Source of the DNA: Nectonema munidae
Taxonomy: Eukaryota; Nematomorpha; Nectonematoida; Nectonematidae
Direction: 5' to 3'
Length of the DNA: 64,000 nt
NCBI GenBank assembly: GCA_030549495.1
Contig: JAUIRK010001059.1
Span: 868,001-932,000 of the forward strand
Each line of letters starts with the position of its first letter. The stretch's first letter is position 1. The notes under the pieces were generated by a model that was not told where the DNA came from, ran no database searches, and saw only the letters and a list, made by a program, of their open reading frames with translations. The position numbers were made by a program, and so were the translations under genes. Below are positions 45,452-59,600 of this stretch, one piece after another.

Positions 45452-46917
45452 TAGATTATTAATTACTGGGATGTCCTCAGAGTCATTTTCAATGTCGCAC
45501 TGTAGTATGGAATCACGAACGGAGGAAATAATTTATTCATCGGTGAATGGACCTGAAATGGGAATAACTTGATCGATGTCCACCCATAATTTTAGGATAT
45601 TATCCAGATATTCGCCATTGACTTCAACATATAACTCAAGATCACTAGCAATTTGTGATAAGAGGACGTCTCATTATCATCGGCATCAAAACTATCTTCA
45701 TTTGTTGCGTCATCGGGGAATATCGCGGAACACAGCGATTTCTTCCAGAACTTGTTGACTCATTAAAAAGTGTCTTGCAAGGCTTCTCTGGAAACGATTT
45801 CTCGAAGTAAGTTCTATCGATAGTCTTCCTAATGATGAAATAATTTCGGCATCCATTGGCTATATTTTGCTGTTTGTGTTTTTAGGTAGGAAATAGGCAT
45901 GGATTTTGCCATCACGACTACGAAGTTGGTTTTCTAGTGGGTGGACGGGATAGTTATCAATTAATAAGATTTCTTTCTGCTCCAAACCACTTCTACGAAA
46001 AAAAGATCGAACTGACGGAAAAATTCTTCGTTATCATCACATAGAAAATTTTGATCCATGCGTTTTGGTGTGATGATAACTGAATGGCAGTGTATTCCGT
46101 TTCACATGTTTCGAACAGAGTGGATTTTTGAATTTGCGGATTAACAGTGTGCCGAGTTTGTGTTGACCGGTTGCGTTTGTACCAACTAGAATGGTCACGC
46201 TGTCCTTGTACTTTTTATTGCCAGTTGTACGTTGTTCTTCTCTCCTGGAAGCTAGAGTTATATGATCGGCAGGCACTTAAAGAAAACTTTCATTTCATCT
46301 GCATTGTATATCTGGTTGGGACTATATCTCTCAAATACAATAATATTTCTCAGTTCTGCTATAAACTCGGTAGCCGCTTTATTATTACATGACTTGTCTT
46401 CTCCGAAAATCTTTAGTTCTCGGATACCATGACGATTTTTCCACCGATACAACCATCCAGTAGAACTAGAAAACTTGCTATCATCACCAAGTATTTTTCT
46501 GGATAGTGCGATAGCTTTTTGCCTGATTTTCTGTTGCATTTTCTTGTTTCAATCCATTCTGTCCACTGCACCTGTTGTACAAATCCCGAAACTCTTTTTA
46601 CCTTCCTTTAAAAGTTGATAAGCTGCTTTCTCATCAAGTTTGAGAAGATCGGTGATACGGAGCCTCTCGTCAGTTGATACCGGTTTGCGTTTGTGGGAAA
46701 GTGTAGCCATATCAAACTCTGCAACTTGGACATAAATTTATAGGAATTTAAAAAGTTATAGTGACCACACGCCACCACAGTTACACAATAAATTATCTAT
46801 GAATGAAAAACAGGCGGGCACATCAGATAAGATTTCAAATAATAGAAGCTCATAAATATGCAGGGACATGAAGTTTGTTTGTTATATCGACGTTCATTAA
46901 AGCGAGACCGCAGTGTA
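45452..46917 (-). mobile_element. Tigger/pogo transposon relic
   Basis: Minus-strand order: ATLSHKRKPVSTDERLRITD start near 46729, KFSSSTGWLYRWKNRHGIRE (CENP-B-type DNA-binding, about 46470), IYNADEMKVFFK (first catalytic Asp, about 46290), SVTILVGTNATGQHKL, then in other frames LLIDNYPVHPLENQL and QPMDAGIISSLK (second and third Asp) near 45960-45860, and an acidic tail. Frameshifts and stops break it. The upstream end TACACTGCGGTCTCGCTTTA at about 46917 is a Tigger-type terminal repeat; the other end is lost at the junction with the satellite. This lineage differs from the element at 16639. Confidence 0.75.
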
Positions 46918-47320
46918 GTTATAATTGAACTTAAAAAAGTCGGATATTTGATTTTATTTCAAAAATTGAAAACATACTGATTTATCTAAGTGTTTTGAGT
47001 AAGAAAACTATTCTTTTAGACTTCATCAGAAAAACAAGTATCCTTGGTAAAATACGCAGAAAAATATTGGTCTAAAAAGATGTACACTTTAAAAAAGGAG
47101 CATACATTTTATTCAAGGAGAGACAATAATAAGTATTGTGAAGAAAAATTCTTCTACTCTAAAAGAGCCATTGTGTACACTTTGAATCAAAGAGTGTATG
47201 TAAATTATTCACGAAGAATAAAGTTAAAATAACATTTAAAGAAATTATAATTCTTCTTTAATAAATTAAATAAATAGAATTAAGAAGAGAAGGTTAAAAT
47301 AAATGAATGAATGATAATAA
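46918..47320. other. Unclassified stretch with short internal repeats
   Basis: A 62-residue frame (47044-47232, +) contains two similar GTACACTTT...TATT blocks about 80 bases apart. It resembles no family I know, and I do not call it a gene. The ORP gene's 3' UTR should lie in the right part; ATTAAA occurs on the minus strand near 47260. Confidence 0.35.
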
Positions 47321-47641
47321 TCAGTCACAAAAGATTTGAGGTATATTATTGTATTTTCTATTCCAGTATTCGTTTGTGAAGAAGTATATATGCTTTTTGC
47401 GATTATCTCCAGAATTTTGAGAGGTATTGTGAAACCATTGAGGCTGTAAAAACACATCATTTTTCTTCCTTTCCCTCTGAATATTCTCTAAGTGGAGCTT
47501 AGACTTTCTGGCTCCACTCAAATCTCCAACTTCTAACTTTTGAATGTCTATTCGAAATCGAGAATCTGTTGTCGGAATTTTAGAACACCATTTTGAATTT
47601 ATTTGATTGAGAATGAGAGAAAATTGGGAAAAATTGAACAT
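47321..47641 (-). CDS. ORP last exon
   Basis: Acceptor TTTCATTTTCAAG directly before ATG, in phase with exon 6. Reads [45 protein letters not shown] and PQWFHN, ending [16 protein letters not shown] and TGA. Confidence 0.9.
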   Translation of the reverse strand: MFNFSQFSLILNQINSKWCSKIPTTDSRFRIDIQKLEVGDLSGARKSKLHLENIQRERKKNDVFLQPQWFHNTSQNSGDNRKKHIYFFTNEYWNRKYNNIPQIFCD

Positions 47642-50600
47642 CTTGAAAATGAAATAGAGATAAATTTATCGAAAGCTAATATTGAAACATCAGTCTTCCT
47701 TTTGTCTAAGATTTTTTGGTTAAAGTAGTAATCTTTTTACCAATTTAAAATTTAATGATAAAATCGAAATGCAGTGTTAAACAAAGGATACCAAACAAAT
47801 GGCAAATTATTAATTTAAAGAATAAAAATTTTGGTGAAGCTTAAATGAGGATATGATTTTTCGTAGCTTTTTGTATCATATTCCTTGAAATACCGAACAT
47901 TAAATGTACATTTTTTACAATTTTTCTTTGTTTGAGATTTGTCTGGGCGGAATCTTCTAATATTTTGATATCAACATAAAGACGGTTCTTGTTATCAAAG
48001 TAGTTTACATCAGAGAAAGATTTCCTAACTTTCTCTTCCTTGAGGATTATAATACAAATTCACCAAAAATTCTAATTATATTCGTATAATCAATTATATT
48101 TCTTTCAAGATTTCTTCTCTCTTATATAAATTCGATAGTACATTTCAGTATACACCCGGCAATGCTTCATCCTTATTTTGAGTACAATTAAAAATTATAG
48201 ATGATCTCAATTATAATGGGAAAATTCATTAATATATGACTTCTTTTGCTTGCCAAACTTACAGGAATGGATTTCTTGAATACGGTTACAACATTGTCTA
48301 TAAATAAACTTGATTGGCTTGTCTTGATTTGAAGGACAAATGTTGTTTTGACAAAAAATTGTTTGGATAAAATGAAATATCATGAATATTACTTCTCCTT
48401 GCGCACAAAGATGATTTGATGGCAAATGAGTTACGTCAAAATTCTCTTCATAAAGGTGTCAAAAATCGTTAAATAAATGAGGGTTTGCTCATTTAAATTG
48501 TAAAAAGTTTCAATTCCAGGGGTTCCCAACCTTTTCTATGCATCTCACCCTTAGAAAACTTATAATATGGTCTCGCACTCCCCATATATACACACACACA
48601 CAAAAGTAATATCTCATATGAAGAGGAAGAAGGCACTTTATACTTAATTTGAGCAAAAGATTTATTTAAACTAATTTTTGAATGACATGGAATAAGGACA
48701 CATTTTGCTTTTCCAAAAAGTGTTGGAAATATATTCATTGCTGAAGACCAATACTCCTCCAAAGTCTTGTAGTGAAAGTGCCATTTTCAATGAGCCACAA
48801 TATCTTCACGCACAGTAGGAATTAGAGATCTATTATCATCAACAATTTCTTTAAATGATGGAAAATTTTAAAGATGAGATCTTTCTACTCCTAGACGACC
48901 AAGAGGTAACATTTCTTTGAAAGCTTTCAACTCTTGTCAACATTTCATATTTTTCCCTTGAAGAGAGACGCTCAGTTGATTTAAAGGAGTGAAAATGTCA
49001 TCCAATAAGCCAACATTTGCATGAAATTTTATGACTAATTCAACACAACCACATCATAGTCACGTTCTCTGAAAAACTTTGATTTTTTCCAGCAGTTCGA
49101 CGAAGCGGGTTAAAGCTCGCCCTCGTGGAAAAACAAGTGTATGTTGATTTCCCAGATCTTCACAGAACAACTTAAAGATTCGGTGATTATGAGCATAACA
49201 ACAGTTGATGATCTTTACACAAGTGTCGAGTACATTTTTTCAACGTTGGAAGGAGTGTTTTTGCTGCCAAAGCATGATCATGAAGAAAACAGTGGGCAAT
49301 ATCAGTGCAGAAAATCAAGATTTATCCCATAGCATCGCAGCAGACCACTAGTGCACACAGAACCCATAATTTGCACATCTAAATCATGTTTTAAGCCTTC
49401 ACAAATTGATACATATCTTTTCCTTTCCGATTATTTTTAGCTCTTCACAAAATAGAAAATCTTTCACAATACCATTATTGACATACCCAACCAATGCAAT
49501 GAGTTGACTGCCTAAATGAGTTTTCAATTGTTCATGGGCATGGCCTTCACTACCACATCAAACGTGCTTGTCAAAGTGATTTTGCAGCTTGGATAGCTTC
49601 ATATTTGCGTTGGAAAACAAAGCAGTACAAAGTATGCACTTGGGTTTTTGCAATTGACCATTTCCTGTTCAAGTAAAAAACAAAGTGCAAAGGGTCATCA
49701 TTATTTCTTTTTTTGTCATGAAGAAGGCTTATTAATCTATAAAAGGAATATAAAAAATGAGTACATATCAATCTAATAACCAACTTTAATATAATCTCCA
49801 ATAAATTATCTATTTACAATGAGAATTTTTTTTATCTAAAAGTTGTTTTTTGACTACGGGACAGATGAACCAAATATATATTATATAAGCAAAATTAAAT
49901 CGAATTTACTTTCAATATCGAGAAATTAAATATGTCAAATATTTCATACAGTTTTTTCAAATATATTGATCAATAGAAGCTGATTTAATGCGCGCTATCA
50001 TGCTACAAGAAAATGTTTGAATCTTCATTTGTGCGATCTCAATTAAAAACAGCGAAAATTCACCCGAATGCTTTCTTATTGTATATGATCTAACAAAAGC
50101 CATTATAGCATGTCAATACAACAACAGTAGTAAATCTGATGTCGACAGAGTTCAAGTTTATATTTTTAAAGGGGCGTGAGTAGGGTTGGTTAGATGCTGG
50201 ATTCGATAATTCAAGGTCTTGGGTTCGATCCCGCATCAAGCCTGCTTTCCTCATAGTTCGATACAAGCAGCGCAAGTGTGCCTTCTCGATGAAAACACCC
50301 TATGGTACCTTTACTGTATACATTTAATTTTATTTATTTATTACTTTTGCTAAATTGCGAAATCCACGGTTTCGCACCCCCTAATTAATTTACGTTTAAA
50401 ACGAGCGCCCTTGGTTGTGAACCCCTGAATTAGAGAATAGAAACAGGAGAATGTAATCTAGTAGTGGGTTCAAACTCGATGTGGTATGGGGATGGGGGAG
50501 GAGGTGGATAATACCAAGACTTTGTTTCATAGGATTGCTGTGCATTGTATTGTATAAATTCTTTGAATAACTAAAACAGCAATTTTAGATCCTCTCTCTT

Positions 50601-53600
50601 AGCTCCCCATATTTTATTTTTTATAGAATCTCTCTCTCAGCTCCAGAGATTTGTTGAACATTTATTCCGTGTAAACATAAAATAAAATTGTAATCTAATT
50701 ACCAAAGGAAAAAAGTGATTTTTCCCATTTATAACATCGTATAGGCCTAGAGGTTTATAGAGTTGAAAGGTTAGAATTTAGACTCTAATTGTGCTAAAAA
50801 ATATAAATGCTTCTCGATTTTCCCAAAACATCGCTGTAACAAAATATCCGTGCCATGAATTTTGTTCTAGCACAATTTTATCATACTGTGTATATTTATC
50901 CTATTTTTTCAGGAATTTTCTTCTTACGTTCATTCAATGAATGAACATATTTTTGGGAGATGAAGGGGAGAGGGAGGTAGTATTTCGCTTCGTCTCTTCT
51001 TGATTACATACCCGTTCACCGAATTAATACGCTGAATCATGTTTGATATCCATCTTCTAAAAATTCCCCCTATTTTATCATTGAGTATGCTTTATTGAAA
51101 TATTCGGCCAATCAGTATCTAACTATAGGTTTTAGTTAACTACTTTTAATTCAACGTTACCCTCAAAGTTTGTAACCTTTTTGAAAAATGAGTTGAAGCA
51201 AGCGCAGCAAAATGAGTAATTAAAATGAATGAAGCGAAATTCTGGAAAATGATTTTCAAAGTGAGGAATGTAAACGAGATAAAAAATTAAAAAAAAACTA
51301 AAAAAAACGACACTTAACTAGAATATCATCTAGCTAACTAAATGTCTATCTACTAATTATATTATCTAACTAACCAATCCATAACTTGAATTTTTTCGAG
51401 TTTTCTCAAAAAAATAACTTTGGTCGATATTTTCTCAAACCCTTAACATTGTGAGATTTTGTTCGTCGATATTAAAACTTTTTGCAATTAGTCTGCACAC
51501 AAAAGTATCTGGGTTATGTGGAAGAAAAGTTCGAGAAAGCTTGTTCCCGGCTTTTGACTACGCCCACTTGTTAGTAAATGAAGTTTAGTGGCTCCGTAAA
51601 AAGAAGAGAAAAGAGGAAGAAAATTACTTTCTCAGATAGGTCTGGCTTCGGAGTCATCACCCATAAGGTTTCAGACATATCCAGGACTGGAGTAGAAAAG
51701 CCATTTTGATTACTTGAAGTCACTTGATCCAGTCGTAATTCGTCATCTACTGAATTTTCCTTGCAAAAAGAGAGATCTCTTGAAAGCTGTTTTAAGTTAA
51801 AGTCTTGCATAATGTTGGTTTAAAGCTCTTATAGAAAAAAGACTCACTCTATTATTAACAGAAAATTTGCCAAATATCTTGGAATTTTTCTTCTTATTTT
51901 TTAAGTATGCTTCTAAAATTTCGGAGGAAGTTGCTTTCAAACATTTATTCCAGTATCCATAGATTCCCAACAACTTGTTTCTGCTTCAAAAAAAGAAACA
52001 ATTTAGTTTACATTGGTACTTACTTATGAAGCAAGTTTGGATCTGCAACTAACTTTAAATGTCAATCAAACAATCATAAAGATATGATTTGATTCTCGCC
52101 TGAGAAGTGTATTTAAATAATATTTTGGGAAGCCGCTTATTATGAAGGCTTTGAGAGTGTCTCTTTTTGATAACAGTATCCCATTGATAGCAGCAGAGAA
52201 TATAATTTTGAAAGCACTGTAATTAAAAACTAGACTACTAACTCTGCTAGTCTACTGTTAACGGATAATGCAAAAATTTACATAATTCAAAAATAAAAAA
52301 GCGCTTTTTATTAAATCAAACACCATATTTTTTGGGTAAAATAATCCTCTAAAATTTGCTTTCAATGTGTAATCTCTAAAACAACTGTTTGTAATAATGT
52401 ATTTAAATGACTTTGAATTTGACATTCGTTGAACTTGTTCCCAAAATTTTATCGCTTGAATTTGAATTTGGCTCTTTTTCTTCTCAAGATCTTTTGAGCC
52501 TTCTCTTTTTCTAGAAGTTTGAAATATTCCTCACTCATTTGGTTACACTACGGCTCTTCCTCTGCTTATTTTAACACAAATTATCATAAGAACTTTTTTT
52601 TATAAGAAAAAAATTGTTCATTTTTAAATTAAAAAAAAACCTTGAATATTTCTTCACAAGTTTATAAATTTTCTATATAATTTATAATTTAATAACACTA
52701 AGAAGAAATCATTATAACCGAATCGTTCTTGGGGCACCTAGTAGGGAACTTTTGCTCATACAAGAATTCTATAAAGAAAAAGAGACTGATAAAAAAATTA
52801 TAAAATTTACCCATGTGGCTAAATATATATAGTAAATTTTCATAGAAAATAATGAAAAAAAAAGAGTAGAGGAGACATTTTAATTGTTAAATGGGGGTTT
52901 ACACGATTATCGGCGATATAGCTTACAAAGATCCAAGTATGTGTGTGAGGTGGGTAAATTTTGGTTCTATTCATTAGAAAAATGAAGTAGTCTACCAGGC
53001 ACTTTACAGGATTTGATGAAAGGATGTTTGATTCTAAGGAAAACGAATAACTCAAGGTTGGTTTTTATATCAGTGATCCGTAGTCTAAAGCGTTTATTAT
53101 ATTTTGCTAGAAATATTGTGATTTTTCCTATATTAATCAGTCTAATTGATTCAGGGGAATATGTCTAGTGCGTGTATCGAATTATACATTGTGCAAACAA
53201 AAATAAAACAAAAAATTAAGATCGCATTATTTCATTATACAAGCTACAAAAAGTAAAATAACTGTTAACATTTTGCAATGATAATTTGCCTTTTATAATA
53301 ACTTTTTAAGAAAAAAAGTTTTTCAAAAAAATTTATGGAGCTTAAAAAAAAATAAAAATTTTAGGTTATTAAATTAGTTTTTTTAAAAACTAATTAGACG
53401 ACCCCCCCCACCACACCCTCTTTTTTTTTGTGGTGGTTTGATTTGTTTGTTGTTGAGGGGAGGAGCCTCGGAGGCCTCTGTCCTCCATCCCTTATATATA
53501 CTTAATTTTTTATTTTTTGATTTACAGGAGCCCTGTGCCAATGAAAAAACAAAAAACATCACTGCACCACTCAAAATTAAAAAATTTGCTACATAATTAA

Positions 53601-56600
53601 CATAAGAGAGAAAGGAAACAAAATAAAAAAAGCAATTTTCCCTATTTTAAAATGGAACCCCCTCTTCTCAAAAAAATTTCAAAAAAATAGGGGGGAAAAA
53701 AGAGGGGGGTTTTTTTGAAATTTTCAAATTTTTTAAAAAACAAAAAAAACAACAAAAAAAGAGCTCCCCCTTATAAAAAAAAATATTTAAAAATGGGGGG
53801 AGAGAAATTTCCCCCCCCCATAAAAATTGTCACAAAGGGTAATAATAATACCCCTTTTTAACACAAATTATCATAAGAACTTTTTTTATAAGAAAAAAAT
53901 TGTTCATTTTTATATTTAAAAAAAAACCTTAAATATTTCTTCACAAGTTTATATTTTTCATTATAATTTAATAACACTAAGAAGAAATCATTATAACCGA
54001 ATCGTTCTTGGGGCACCTAGTAGGGAACTTTTGCTCATACAAAATTATATAAGACAAAGAGATTGATAAAAAAAATTATAAAATTTACCCATGTGACTAA
54101 ATTATATAGTAAATTTTCATAGAAAATAATAAAAAAATCGAGAGTAGAGGAGACATTTTAATTGTTAAATGGCGACACGATTATCGGCGATATGCTTACA
54201 AAGATCAGTATGTGTGTGAGGTGGGTAAATTTTGGTTCTATTATTAGAGAGAGAGAGTTGTAGATCTTTTTTGATGTGTTTGAGACAGGAAAACGGAAGC
54301 TCTCCATTTTTTATAGCTTCCGCTTCCAAAACGTTTATTATATTTTGCTAAAATATTGTATTTTTCCTATATTAATCAGTCTAATTATTCAAATATGTCT
54401 TAGTGCGTGTATGGAATGTACAGTTTACACTCAGCCTAAAACTCAATAGTTAGGTGTTTTATTTCCAATTTTGTAACTCTTATTAAAGTGTTATAAACAT
54501 TTATCACAAAATGTAAGAATATAGCCCATTACATGAAAATGCTTGAAATCGAAAGCAATTAATATTTTGATATATGTAAAAAAACAATGCAAATTAAAAA
54601 CACTAAAAAGACATGACCCAGTAATTTTTTTGTCAAAAACCATGTCTAAAATAATTGAGGTAAAAAAAGTAAGCATTAAAATTTAATTATACGGAGAAAA
54701 ATGATAGCATTCGTTAATTCTCCACTCATTTTTATTCGATCATTCATAAGAACTAATTTAAAATGAGAAAACACTCTTTCAACCGATATTTGTGTAGTAG
54801 GCATTGCACTAACAATCTTACAAACAGGCCTTGATACATTTGGATAATTTTCAAATATATCCCAAACATTTTTGGCGTCTGCAAACGCCCCAATCTCTCT
54901 ATTTCAAAAAAAGCTTCTTCAAGATCATTTGATAATTGATATATATTAGTATTATAATATACTAATTATTATAATAGTATCAATATATATATAGTATTAT
55001 ATTGATATATTAGTATTTTTTTCAAAATCTAAAATTTCTTCAACATTTTGAGAATTATTCACCTCTACAGTTGAATTAGCATTCTTCTCTTTTAGCAAAG
55101 AAGATTCGGAACACAATAGAGAATGGTATCTTGTATTAATTTTTTGTAGCTTTTTTCAATCTTTCTTTTTGAATATCACTCAAAAGAACACGAGAACGAG
55201 CGTCAATCCAAATTGCAGCAAGTAAAATGTCGTTTTCAAATAATTTTTCTTCCCTTTTATTCAAACTTGAAACAAAGACTTGACTTTTTTCACCCATAGC
55301 TTCTAAATCAAAAATCGTCTTCCTCCACTTTAAAAATATTTCACCTGGAGTAATACATTGACGTTGAAAAGACAAAGTTGTTTGATAGGGAATCTCAAGT
55401 ATTGAAATAATTAAATGAACTAGTTCCCATTCATTCTCATCAAGTTCAACTTCATGTAAAGCCAAATCTTGAATAAAAGATTTTAACTCAGAAAGTCTTT
55501 TTAAAACATTAAAAACGTACCCCCCATTTTGTTGCGGTGTCTATCACCATACCCTCGCCAGATCTTCTTTTTTAAATGGCATCAGAATGACGAGCGCGTA
55601 AATGTGAAGCTACACCTCTCACTTTATTTAGAAAACTTTTCCATTTTTTAAGACCATCGAATACTCCAAGTGGCAGAGTGTGCTCCACAAATCTCATATG
55701 ATATATTTGATCCATATTTAAAAGTTGTTCTTGATTACCATTTTCATATTCAGAATCAGAAGTGTCTGAACTTTCATTTATCAGATTTTCAATATTTATA
55801 AGTTTAACAGCCCGTGTCATATTAGCAACGCAACGTTTAAACCAGATTTTTGTTACCCAAACATTATTCACATTTAGACTATTTTAAAACATTAAAAACA
55901 AGACTTTTAATATTATTTGCATCATTATAAGAATGTGTATCGACCAAGGCTAAAACTTTTCAGTACACCCATTTTTATCACACCAAAATTGAATTGTAAT
56001 TCCAAGAAAGTGCAGTCTCACTCTAGTTACACTATCAAACTAAAGAGCATTTTTTATAAAGCAAATTTTTCAATAAAAGTTTTTCTTCATCAAATTTTTT
56101 TAATAATAAAGCTCGAATTGCTTCACGACCAATGGAAACTTGTAACTTTTTTTGCCAATTCACCATTAATAATTTGAAAACCTTCTCCTTGAAAAAAACT
56201 TAGAGAAACACAATTTATAAACAATCATCTTCAATATTCCAGTTTCAAATTTTTTTTTGAAACAGTGTTGCTTGCAGATAAATGAGATTTTGGAAAGTAT
56301 TCTAAAATATTACCTTGACAATTATCAATTTTCGGTTTTTTCGATAAAAATTCTGTCTTTTGTTTCTACTAAAGCGTAAATATTTTTATGGTATCTTTGG
56401 AGATGTCGTAAATTTGAAGAAGAGCTACCAGTTTTTAACTTTCTTATTTCATTATTACAAATTCTTTCATCATTTATTTCAACCAAACAAACAAAGGTAT
56501 TTTTTTCTTCTTTAAAATAATTATAAACTGTGCTCAAACGAGCCATTTTGATTATAGGAGGAAAACAAAAACAAAAAAAAATAAAAATAAAAAATAATTA

Positions 56601-59600
56601 ATTTTTTTTAAATGAATAATATATAACATTAAATTTTGCTTTGAAAAATTTATATTTAGTTGTTTAAAATTTTTTCATAAGAATAAACAATTTTCAAGCA
56701 CTTTTCGCTTCCGCTTCTACTTTCGCTTCCAAATTTTTGAGAACCTTCCACCGCTTTCTTATCACTGGTTTGAGAGGTAGGTTTTAATCTTTATTCAATT
56801 TCTGAATTTCTTTCTAAGCGCTTTCGGTATTGGTCGTACTATAAGTGAATTGCTGATAGTCATTTTGGGAGTTTTCTTCAAAAAGATGTATTTCCAACTA
56901 ACACTTATAAAGATGTTGTATTTCCAAACTAAACAAGTTGCTGTTTTCAGGTAGGGATTATCAAGTTTTAGTAACGTCAAGTCTAAACATACACAATATC
57001 TACTCTTGTTTTCATCATTTTCATATAAAAAGTATTTTTCGAATTATATTGAGAATATATTGTGTTTCGATTTCATTAATTTTAGGATTACTACTTAAAA
57101 TTAAGAACAATTAATAAATGAAACATTTTTCAAATTTGATTTGATTTATTTTCTTTTATTAAAGCTTATTAGATTCGTTTTTGTGTGACTTCTAAGAGCA
57201 GTTATTGATCAAAAATAAAAATAAAATTAATGATTTTTATAAGGAAATCTAAAACTCTAGATCTAAGAAAAAGTCTGGAAACACCACGGGAGACCAAATA
57301 TTCAAGCAATTCTTTAAAATAGTGTATTCAGCGCATTCCTAAATTTATAAGACTACTTTATATTTTAATTAAATTTACATAAGCATATAAACTAGTTAAA
57401 AAATCCAAAATTATTAGGGGGCGAATAGGTTTTTTGCCCAGCCCAACGGATGTGCGCCCTTGATGTCAGACTATATTAATAAACAGCTCATTGAATATTT
57501 TGTTGGACGAAAAAATAATCTCCAAAATTAATTAACTTTACAAGCTGAGTTAAAAAAAAGTGTTAGATGTTAGATTAAGTCCGACAGAAGCTAAATGTTT
57601 AAACTGGATTAAACTTGTGTCGAGTTTAAATCTTATGTTTAAATGTGAATCTATATGAAATTTTGTCAAAATCATGAGAACTTATGCATCGCAAGGAACT
57701 TGAGAAAAAAAAGAAAAACATTTTCTGCAAAGAAATGTTGACTATTAAAAAAAAATAATAAATATAAAAATGTTGATGAGATGACGACTATTTCAGACTA
57801 ATTTCTAGTAAAAGACCGATAATTTCAAGGAATTTTCAACGCTGTTTACGTGGATGTTTATTAAGAGATTTATGAATAAAAATGCGCGATCAAGTCATTT
57901 TAAAAGTCAATTTCATTGTGAAAAACTTTATAGTCAATTTATTGATCGACTTTTTCATAATTGAGGAGTAAAGACAAAGAAGAAATTAAATTAAAAAACA
58001 CAAAAGCTTAAAAAAATTTACAAAAACAAATATTATAAAATAAAGATTTGACTTTGCACACACTTTCTGATCGAACATCTTAAAGGACTCTATTTTAAAT
58101 GGTTTAGAAAATCTAAATTATTTTTTAAAAGGTCAGTTAGAATATCTATTCATTGATAATAAACTGAAAAAGGAAAAAAGCACTCGAAAATTTTAAGTTT
58201 ACTTAAATCTCTGCTAACAAAATTCATGGAAACAAAAAGGCAGAATCTCGAGGATAATTATTTCAAATATTTTTCTTTACTCGAATAAAATAAAAAGTAT
58301 AAAATGTATTATCAAGTTGGGTTAACAACGGTTTGGTCTTTTCGCACCAGAATATCTTGCTGCATATTTTTCATTTTGTTGTTTTTTTCTTGTCAAAACT
58401 AACCAGATTATTATTAGTTTTCTAATAAATTGCTAAACAATATGGGAAAGCATATTATTCTTAAATTTTGAAAAAAAAAAGAAATGTTAGATTTGAAAGA
58501 AAATGAAAAAAATAAATAACTCACTTTGAGTCAAAAATGAAGCCATCGACTCTATTAAGATCGGATTCTATGAAGAGAGAAGCTGAATGGAATTTTAGGT
58601 CACACTGCAATTCAGTTTGTTTACTTGAAATGATTAAATGACCAACCTAAAAAGGAAAAAGAATTAATCATCCAAGAGTAGGATGATGCATCATATAGTG
58701 ATTATATGACTCTTCCATTAAATTTTTCAGAGTAAATTTAAAAATTCCTTTAAATATTTAATGAATAGTTCCAGATTCCATTTCCAGATAAGCAAAGTAA
58801 GATCGAAGTGGTCCGGTAAAAAATGTTCAAAACTGAAGAAACCGTAAGCTTACTTTATGCAACCCATGTCCGCCCATAACCATTAAAATTTTATCGAGCG
58901 CGCCCGTACTCGCCCACTTTTTGGAAATATTCTTTCATCCCGCCATATTTTATTTAAATGACTCGCTTTGGTTTTTTCTAGACGCCTATAACTTCTCACC
59001 ATTTTTTTTTGATATCTTTTTGAGAAGTTACATGATTTCTCAATTTTATATCGTGATTTGAGTTTAATTTTTTTTAAACTCATTTTCCTCTTAATCTTCC
59101 ATTTTATTGCCAATAATTGCGAAAAATATGAATAATCTTAAATTCGATTCATTTGTTCAACAGATTTTAGTTATACACAGTACGTCCTTGAAGGCTCCAT
59201 TATTATTTTATATTGAACTTGGTTGTAGTTTTTTAGGAAAATAAAAGTCAAAATTAATGATGTTAAAAATGATTAATTTTAAATTAATCTTTTGAGATAT
59301 ATTGAAAGGATGGATGAAGTCGATATTCAAATTTCATTTTTGTTAGAACTCAAAATAAGTCCAAAAATGAAATTATAAAAAAGTTTAGCATATATTTGAT
59401 AGTTATGATTTTTTATAAGTCTTATTTTAACAAGAACGTCTTTGAATAAAAAAACAACTGGGGTTGGAAAAGTTAGAGCTAAAAAAATAAATACATCAAT
59501 ATTTGATTTTAATTTTTTTTACAAAAATTATTATAATTTAGGGTTAGTGTTTGGTTTTTAACAACTAGGTAATTTAATAATATAAAATAGGTTATCAAAT

